Assembly (NCBI GenBank): GCA_002412925.1
Contig: DHVZ01000087.1
Location: 62,001-126,000, forward strand
DNA from: Anaerolineales bacterium UBA5195
Lineage (GTDB): Bacteria; Chloroflexota; Anaerolineae; Anaerolineales; Villigracilaceae
Direction: 5' to 3'
Length of the DNA: 64,000 nt
Position 1 is the stretch's first letter; every line of letters starts with the position of its first letter. The notes beneath the pieces were generated by a model. The model had not been told where the DNA came from. It saw nothing but the letters and a program-made list of their open reading frames with translations, and ran no database searches. The translations under genes were made by a program, and so were the position numbers. Positions 58,947 to 64,000 of this stretch are shown here, piece by piece.

Positions 58947-59544
58947 CGTATCTCCATTCGGGAAACCGGTTTCGTAGCAAGGAAAGGTGCTGATTCCAAA
59001 CTGCCGGGCCCGTGACCGAGAGCGGACTGATTTCCACCTGGCGCTTTCCGGCCAGATCGTATTCAATGTATCCCCAACGGAAACCGGCCACACGGGAGAT
59101 GGTGTAATCGTTTGCCCGGCTCGGCAGGGTCACCAAGAAGGTGTCGGCGACCCAATCCAGTTTGGCGAGGCCGTTCAGGTTGTTGCAAGGGGCGTCGAAA
59201 ATCTCAGCCGGGAAGCCAAACGCAAAAAACGGGACGCCCAATTCTGCCAGGGTCGGGTGCGTGTCCACGCTCGGCGCAATCGCCGCCGGTTCAACCGCTT
59301 CAAGCGAGACAAATTCCCGCCGGGTGACAATCTGAATCCAGGCGCAGGCTGTGGAATAGCCTCTACCTGCGTAGGGATCGAGACAGGCGCGCATGGTCGG
59401 ATAGCCGATGCACATCTCCACGTTGAAGCCGCTCCCGGCGAACAGGTCAAAGCCGGATTTCGCCGCGCTCTGGTTGGCTTCGTATTCCGCAGTCAAGGTG
59501 CCCGGCTTGCGATTAAGCAGAAAAGGGATGGTTGTGATGGTCAC
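58933..59544 (-). CDS. Protein of unknown function, acetoacetate-decarboxylase-like in feel
   Basis: GTG 59544 follows AAGGAGAAGACG, so I use it over the longer frame to 59715. The 203-residue product is soluble (TTIPFLLNRKPGTL, DPYAGRGYSTACAWIQIVTR, ELGVPFFAFGFPAEIFDAPC, GFRWGYIEYDLAGKRQVEIS). I see no diagnostic motif; the acetoacetate-decarboxylase comparison rests only on the general strand pattern and is weak. Confidence 0.65.
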   Translation of the reverse strand: MTITTIPFLLNRKPGTLTAEYEANQSAAKSGFDLFAGSGFNVEMCIGYPTMRACLDPYAGRGYSTACAWIQIVTRREFVSLEAVEPAAIAPSVDTHPTLAELGVPFFAFGFPAEIFDAPCNNLNGLAKLDWVADTFLVTLPSRANDYTISRVAGFRWGYIEYDLAGKRQVEISPLSVTGPAVWNQHLSLLRNRFPEWRYDESK

Positions 59545-59561
59545 CGTCTTCTCCTTGAGAT

Positions 59562-60287
59562 TCACAACATCAAGAGCATGACCACAGTGGTCATATCCAA
59601 CAAGGCATGAATAGCCATCAGATAGGGAAATAATTGTGGGCGAAGTTTCAGGCCCAGTCCCATCAGGAAGGCCAGTGGGATGAACATCCCCAACCTCCAG
59701 ACGATGAATCGCCAATCAAAAATCAGTGGCAGCGTAATGTGCTGCAGCGCCAAGAAGAAGGATGCCAACGCCCAGGCCAGCCAACCGTTGCCGAGTTGTT
59801 TTTCGAGACGCGGCATGACATAGCCAAAATAGGTGGGCAATTCCGCGAAGGCAATCGTGAGCGGAAAGAGCAGGCTGAGCACCCCGGCCCACAACGGCAA
59901 AGGACGGAACATGAGCCCAAAGGCAACTTCTTCGGAGCCAAACAGCCAGTTTGCTAGCCATTGATTCGGCAAGGTCGCCATAGGCATTAACACCATCATC
60001 AAAAGCAGGGCGAGGCCCAGGTCTTTCCAGAAGGTTTGGTGCGAAGCAGGAATGAACTCAAAATAACGCCGGTTCTCCTGCCGAAAGAGCCAGACCAGCA
60101 GGATGATGGAAGCCAGGTTGGTGAACAGCGCACTGATCGTCCACCAGGCGGCGGAAGCCTCCCAAGGGGCGAGCAATCCGGCCAGGGCGAGAAATCCGGC
60201 AATCGAAATCTGGAAGACGGCAAAGAGAACCGTCCGCGAAAATAACATCAGCCAGGGAACCAGCGGTTTGATGATTGGGGGATTCAT
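59562..60287 (-). CDS. CPBP-like membrane protein with altered motif 1
   Basis: ATG 60287 follows ACAGGAGTGTTCTC. The 241-residue protein has about seven TM helices. The CPBP motif 1 region reads FAELPTYFGYVMPRLE, with one Glu retained and the second Glu and the Arg replaced; motif 2 LALQHITLPLIF keeps the His. It is probably a non-proteolytic or changed-function member. Confidence 0.78.
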   Translation of the reverse strand: MNPPIIKPLVPWLMLFSRTVLFAVFQISIAGFLALAGLLAPWEASAAWWTISALFTNLASIILLVWLFRQENRRYFEFIPASHQTFWKDLGLALLLMMVLMPMATLPNQWLANWLFGSEEVAFGLMFRPLPLWAGVLSLLFPLTIAFAELPTYFGYVMPRLEKQLGNGWLAWALASFFLALQHITLPLIFDWRFIVWRLGMFIPLAFLMGLGLKLRPQLFPYLMAIHALLDMTTVVMLLML

Positions 60288-60300
60288 GAGAACACTCCTG

Positions 60301-61146
60301 TTATTCCTTTTGCGCAACAAGCCCAATCCACTCTGTATCATCCGTGAAGGGCGTGCCAAGCAAGTCATTCCAAGCATTTAGCACCGCAAAACCGGCCTGT
60401 TTCAGTTCTGCAGTGATGGTTTCGCGATCATAATCCTGAAACCAATTGCGATAGACCGAGACTTTATCGTCCGCTTCGATGACAATCGCCTGGTCGAGAA
60501 AAACGGATTGTTCCGGGTAGTCGAAGCCTTCTTCCAAGACCAAGTGTGGGCCTGGTTTCCAAAATCCCGTTTGGCCTGCGTACCAGCCATTGCGATTGCC
60601 ATGTTTCTGGCGGTGGGTGCGGGTGGTGACATCGAGCACAAAGTGGCCGCCGGGCTTGAGGGCGCGGCGCACATTCCCGAGCAGAGTCCGGCGCTGGTTA
60701 GGGGAAAGCGGGCAGAGATCGCCGTAAATCAGCAGGGCGACATCATATTGGCTTTCATCGGCCAGGGTCAGGTAGTCCTGATAGCGGTAGAAAATGTCGA
60801 GATGATGCTCGCTGGCGTATTGCGTGGCATAGTCAATCGAACGGCGAGAAGTATCCACACCCGTGACGCGCATACCTTTCTCCGCCAGTCGGGCCGCATA
60901 CAAGCCGGGGCCACAGCCCAGGTCGAGCACGTTGTTCCCAGCCTGCAGCCCGAGCGTGGTAACCAGCCAATCCAGCGACTTTTGGATGGTTTGCGGGCGG
61001 CGGCTTGCAAGGTCGTTATCGGGATTTAGATGCGCCTTGAGCATCTGCGCCGAGATATGCGGGTCATTCCAGAAAAGCGGCTCACCCGGGGTGAAGGGTT
61101 CGGGTTTCTGCTGGTATTGCAGGATCAGGTCAAGATTCATGTTCAT
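60301..61146 (-). CDS. SAM-dependent methyltransferase (class I)
   Basis: The 281-residue enzyme has motif I NVLDLGCGPGLYAARLAEKG, the acidic loop VTGVDTSRRSIDYA and LKPGGHFVLDVTTR, a Methyltransf_25-type core. The N-terminal 50 residues and the C-terminal part (NWFQDYDRETITAELKQAGF) are typical of small-molecule methyltransferases. The ATG overlaps the acyltransferase stop (ATGA). Confidence 0.9.
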   Translation of the reverse strand: MNMNLDLILQYQQKPEPFTPGEPLFWNDPHISAQMLKAHLNPDNDLASRRPQTIQKSLDWLVTTLGLQAGNNVLDLGCGPGLYAARLAEKGMRVTGVDTSRRSIDYATQYASEHHLDIFYRYQDYLTLADESQYDVALLIYGDLCPLSPNQRRTLLGNVRRALKPGGHFVLDVTTRTHRQKHGNRNGWYAGQTGFWKPGPHLVLEEGFDYPEQSVFLDQAIVIEADDKVSVYRNWFQDYDRETITAELKQAGFAVLNAWNDLLGTPFTDDTEWIGLVAQKE

Positions 61147-61958
61147 CCTTCTTTTAATTTTTCGTATTGCGCGGTCAACTCGTCCAGCAGCCTCCGGCCT
61201 TCGATGAGTTCTTTTAGCGTTTGGGCAAAACGGGCGGCAGGCGCGCCGTCCACCAGGTCGTGATCAAAGCTGATGGTCACACACAGCACCTGGCGATTTT
61301 CCAGTTGGCCGTTGACCAGGGCCGGCCGTTTGGCGATGCCACCCAGGGTGATCTGGAGCGTGTGATTGGAAACCGGCAGTCCCCAGCCGCCGCCCGTCCC
61401 AAACATACCCACCGAAGTCAATGCAATGGTGCCGTTCATCTCTTTCAGCCAGTGCGGATTTCGGAACAACAGCCGCAGGAAAAAGCGCCGCAGGAAGCCA
61501 GGCAGCAGCACAAACCAGTCGATGAACTTTGCTTCTCGACCCTGCGGGTTATCCTGAAAAGCCTTAATTTCAGCATGGATCTCGGGCGGGCTTTTGCGGT
61601 TGACCGCGCGCAGGATGTGCGGGCGGATGATTTTCTGCCCGTTCACATCGACCTCGAACATGGTGTTGACATCCACCTCGTCGAACAGGACGATTTTCTC
61701 GCCCCAGGCGCGGCACGCCTGGACAGGCTTGTGCCGCTCCACTGCCCGTCCCACACAGGCCACGACAAAAGCCATGAACGAAAACCCCTCGCCGGTACGG
61801 GCACGGTACTGGCGGATGGCGCGGCGCGCTTCGGTCACGTCCATTTCAAACAGGCCATGAATCAGGTGCTTCTCGCGCCCCAGCCGCCCGCCGTCTTCCA
61901 TCAGTCGGCGGATTTTGGGAAAAGGCAGGGTTTCGTATCCAGAGTTGCTCATGTTCAT
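61143..61958 (-). CDS. CAT-fold acyltransferase (2-oxoacid dehydrogenase acyltransferase-like, no lipoyl domain)
   Basis: The 271-residue protein has the catalytic-domain motif ISFDHDLVDGAPAARFAQTL, the H-x-x-x-D-G of chloramphenicol acetyltransferase and E2 enzymes, and GLPVSNHTLQITLGGIAKRP. It lacks lipoyl and peripheral-subunit-binding domains and is not next to E1 or E3 genes. It may acylate a small molecule made by this cluster. It overlaps both neighbours by 4 bp. Confidence 0.85.
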   Translation of the reverse strand: MNMSNSGYETLPFPKIRRLMEDGGRLGREKHLIHGLFEMDVTEARRAIRQYRARTGEGFSFMAFVVACVGRAVERHKPVQACRAWGEKIVLFDEVDVNTMFEVDVNGQKIIRPHILRAVNRKSPPEIHAEIKAFQDNPQGREAKFIDWFVLLPGFLRRFFLRLLFRNPHWLKEMNGTIALTSVGMFGTGGGWGLPVSNHTLQITLGGIAKRPALVNGQLENRQVLCVTISFDHDLVDGAPAARFAQTLKELIEGRRLLDELTAQYEKLKEG

Positions 61959-63214
61959 ACTCCCAGATGCTGGCAGAGGATTGTGACGGCGTTCTGCACG
62001 CCATTTTCGGCACGGATGGAGTGCCCAAGCATTTCCACCCGCTCGCGCATGATTGGATCGCTGACTACCCTGTCAATGGCTACCGCTAAATTGACAGCGG
62101 TCAGCTTTTTGGCTGCGATCGGCTCCGGGCCCACCCCCAGCCCGTGAACACGTTTGCCCCAGAACAGTTGATCCACAATAAACGGGACAATCGCGCTGGG
62201 CTTTCCGGCACGCAAGCCTTCGGCAGTTGTCCCCGCCCCACCATGATGGACAACGGCCGACATCCGCGGGAACAGCCAGCCATGCGGAGCTTCTTTCAGG
62301 ATAAAGACATTCTCCGGCACATCCAGCGCATTCAGCCCGCCCCAGCCGGTCGCCAGGATGCCGCGCCGTCCGCTGCGCGAGAGGGCATCCAGTACAATCC
62401 CAGCAAAACGCTGCGGGTCGCGTCCCGCCATACTGCCAAACCCGATATAGACTGGCGGCTTACCTTCGTCAAGAAAGGCTTGCAGGTCAGAGGAAGGCCG
62501 CCAGTCCGTTTGCGCGTCATCGAACCAGTAGCCGGTGAGGTGGATGCTGCCAGGCCAGTCTTGCGGAGATCGAATCACCGCCGGGCTGTAAGCGCCCAAG
62601 AGCGGGACGGATGTCAGGGTGTGGTAAAAATCGGCCCCGCGCAAAGGCCGCAGCCCAAAACGCTGACGGAACTCGTTCACAAAAGGCCGGTACCACTGCC
62701 AGATCACTTCCAACATGGCAAACCCCGACAGGCGATTGTGCCATCCGCCCAGGTTCTTTTGGATTGGCCAACCGGGGGCGGGAAAATCGCGGGTGGGCAG
62801 CACCGGCGTCGGTTCGACCAGCACGAGCGGTATCTCACAAATCTCGGCGATGGTTGCACCTAGCGGGGCAAAGACGGCCAGGGTAATCAGCGCTTCCGCG
62901 TGGCGGGATGCTTCCAGAGCATCTTCAGCCATTTGCAAGGCGATCGGCCCAAGCATCTTACGCATCGCCAGGATGGATTGAATGGGATTGGTTCCTCCTG
63001 ATTCCATGTACTTTTGCCCGGTCTCACCTGCCATGATCTGCTGAACATCCCCGCGCAAAGAGTGGAATGGCAAGCCCACACCCTGCACTAGGCCAGCAAA
63101 GTTCTGCGGGGCGGCCAGGAGAACATTCAACCCGGCCTGCTGCAGACCTTTCCCCAGCCTGATACATGGCTGGATGTCACCCTGGGAACCCGCGGCAAAA
63201 ATGGTAATGCGCAT
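61955..63214 (-). CDS. UGT-like glycosyltransferase (GT1 family)
   Basis: ATG 63214 follows AGGAGATGTGGAA. The 419-residue enzyme has the N-terminal GSQGDIQPCIRLGKGLQQAG and the C-terminal donor-binding VVHHGGAGTTAEGLRAGKPS, IVPFIVDQLFWGKRVHGLGV. This is the GT-B fold of sterol, macrolide and flavonoid glycosyltransferases using UDP- or dTDP-sugars. The acceptor is unknown. Its stop overlaps the acyltransferase ATG, tying the two steps together. Confidence 0.93.
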   Translation of the reverse strand: MRITIFAAGSQGDIQPCIRLGKGLQQAGLNVLLAAPQNFAGLVQGVGLPFHSLRGDVQQIMAGETGQKYMESGGTNPIQSILAMRKMLGPIALQMAEDALEASRHAEALITLAVFAPLGATIAEICEIPLVLVEPTPVLPTRDFPAPGWPIQKNLGGWHNRLSGFAMLEVIWQWYRPFVNEFRQRFGLRPLRGADFYHTLTSVPLLGAYSPAVIRSPQDWPGSIHLTGYWFDDAQTDWRPSSDLQAFLDEGKPPVYIGFGSMAGRDPQRFAGIVLDALSRSGRRGILATGWGGLNALDVPENVFILKEAPHGWLFPRMSAVVHHGGAGTTAEGLRAGKPSAIVPFIVDQLFWGKRVHGLGVGPEPIAAKKLTAVNLAVAIDRVVSDPIMRERVEMLGHSIRAENGVQNAVTILCQHLGV

Positions 63215-63235
63215 TTCCACATCTCCTGTTATGAA

Positions 63236-63784
63236 CTATCCATTCACTTCGGACTTCAGCAGGGCGTACACAAAGGTATCTGTCCAAAGCGGTTTCCCCT
63301 GAATATTTTTGCGGAAGTAGATATTCTGTCGCAGCAATCCCTCACGCCGAAAACCGACTTTTTCGAGCAGTTTCCAGGATGCGATGTTTTTCGGGTTGCA
63401 GTGCGCAACAATGCGATGGATGTCTCCATCAGTGAAGCGCTTCCTGACCAACGCGCCAACCGCTTCTGACATATACCCTTGCCGCTGATATTGCGGACTG
63501 AGAATGTAGCCCAACTCCCAGGTGATCAGGTGTTGCGGTTCGATCTGTTTGAAGTAGATTTGCCCGATGACCCTGCCAGTTTCTTGCAGTTCAACCGCCC
63601 AAAAATCAGAAGAGTTGGCAAGTTCCCCAGCCATCTTGTGCGCTTGCTCAAGGCTGATTGGCTCTCCCGGCTCAAACTGGTAGATGCGCGCGTCGGAAAG
63701 ATAGGCATGTAAATCTTCAGCGTCAGTCGGACCAAAGGCGCGCAAGATTAATCTGGGAGATAAAATGGATGGTGTGTTTGACAT
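63236..63784 (-). CDS. GNAT acetyltransferase (RimJ/RimL type)
   Basis: The 182-residue protein opens ILSPRLILRAFGPTDAEDLH and has ELGYILSPQYQRQGYMSEAV, IHRIVAHCNPKNIASWKLLE and VGFRREGLLRQNIYF, the full RimJ-like set. It lies 15 bp before the glycosyltransferase. Confidence 0.9.
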   Translation of the reverse strand: MSNTPSILSPRLILRAFGPTDAEDLHAYLSDARIYQFEPGEPISLEQAHKMAGELANSSDFWAVELQETGRVIGQIYFKQIEPQHLITWELGYILSPQYQRQGYMSEAVGALVRKRFTDGDIHRIVAHCNPKNIASWKLLEKVGFRREGLLRQNIYFRKNIQGKPLWTDTFVYALLKSEVNG

Positions 63785-63811
63785 GGCAACATTATCCTTT
63801 GGCTGAAAATA

Positions 63812-64000
63812 TCAGCCAAAAATGAAATATGGAATCAAACCGATGGCGACGATGACCGCATTAAGCAGATTATGCGCCAGGATGGGGCCAATCAGGCTGC
63901 GGGTTTTGACGAACAGGTAGGCATAGAAAGAGCCGAAAGTAAAAACGGTCAATTGCTGAAGCGGGTTGAAACGCATCACCCGCAATGGGTTGAAAGCGAC
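63812..64000 (-). CDS. CPBP-family membrane protease (C-terminal part)
   Basis: The frame enters from the right edge and ends VMRFNPLQQLTVFTFGSFYA, YLFVKTRSLIGPILAHNLLN, AVIVAIGLIPYFIFG and TGA at 63812. The HNLLN helix is the last conserved motif of CPBP proteins. It lies 27 bp before the GNAT gene, so the directon extends beyond the window. Confidence 0.8.
   Translation of the reverse strand, partial: VAFNPLRVMRFNPLQQLTVFTFGSFYAYLFVKTRSLIGPILAHNLLNAVIVAIGLIPYFIFG

Noticed and set aside
1..64000. CRISPR array or rRNA genes
   Set aside because: No regularly spaced identical repeats and no rRNA-like sequence were found; repeats present are few and irregularly spaced.

Overview
The window looks like a chromosomal segment of a Chloroflexota bacterium, most likely class Anaerolineae. 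The grounds are multi-GAF and multi-PAS sensor kinases, a MalT-like LuxR regulator, a cysteine ligase with a CGITPYD signature, and denitrification genes of mixed type. No rRNA or ribosomal operon is present to confirm this, so the assignment is inference. Genes from 1 to 15 kb and from 25.7 to 64 kb are almost all on the minus strand; 15.9-25.8 kb is on the plus strand.

Region 1 (1-15.1 kb) is signal transduction with some metabolism. It holds a periplasmic-binding-protein sensor (cut by the left edge), a REC-REC-GAF-PAS protein, an OmpR-type regulator coupled to a three-GAF histidine kinase, a GNAT protein and a lone receiver. MobB, a ferritin-like protein and a PAS kinase -> LuxR-type regulator -> GH13 glucosidase operon follow. 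A broken Crp/Fnr gene lies upstream of that operon.

Region 2 (15.9-25.8 kb, plus strand) is a nitrogen-oxide locus and the most interesting part. It holds a Crp/Fnr regulator, a BON protein, membrane proteins, a 12-TM heme-copper-oxidase-like protein with an unusual histidine layout, a SUMF1-type lipoprotein whose 5' end is built from a palindromic repeat, a heme O synthase (CtaB) and an NnrS-like protein. A DUF1858 protein and a cytochrome cd1 nitrite reductase that has lost its whole d1 domain close the locus. Two near-identical palindromes lie exactly 41.5 bp upstream of two start codons, which suggests Crp/Fnr-activated leaderless transcripts.

Region 3 (25.7-39.1 kb, minus strand) carries a 5'-nucleotidase, a flavoprotein disulfide reductase, a CysS/MshC-like ligase, an aspartase/fumarase and three small CsbD-like proteins set among repeated hairpin leaders and response-regulator relics. 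A canonical quinol nitric oxide reductase follows, with two small membrane proteins and a C-terminal relic of a second NnrS-like gene.

Region 4 (39.5-53.3 kb) has island character: integrase fragment, initiator-tRNA 3' fragment, VapBC-like pair, tRNA-Glu-like 3' fragment, and about 105-bp repeats at 41.29 and 53.22 kb. Between the repeats are four pairs of paralogues (DUF4386, small membrane protein, zinc-type oxidoreductase, methyltransferase); one oxidoreductase copy has an in-frame stop. A MalT-like regulator heads the block.

Region 5 (53.4-64 kb) is one very compact minus-strand directon of 15 genes with overlaps or short gaps: four CPBP-type membrane proteins, three GNATs, a UGT-like glycosyltransferase, a CAT-fold acyltransferase, a methyltransferase, a nucleoside phosphorylase, an aminotransferase and a HAM1-like protein. 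It runs off the right edge.
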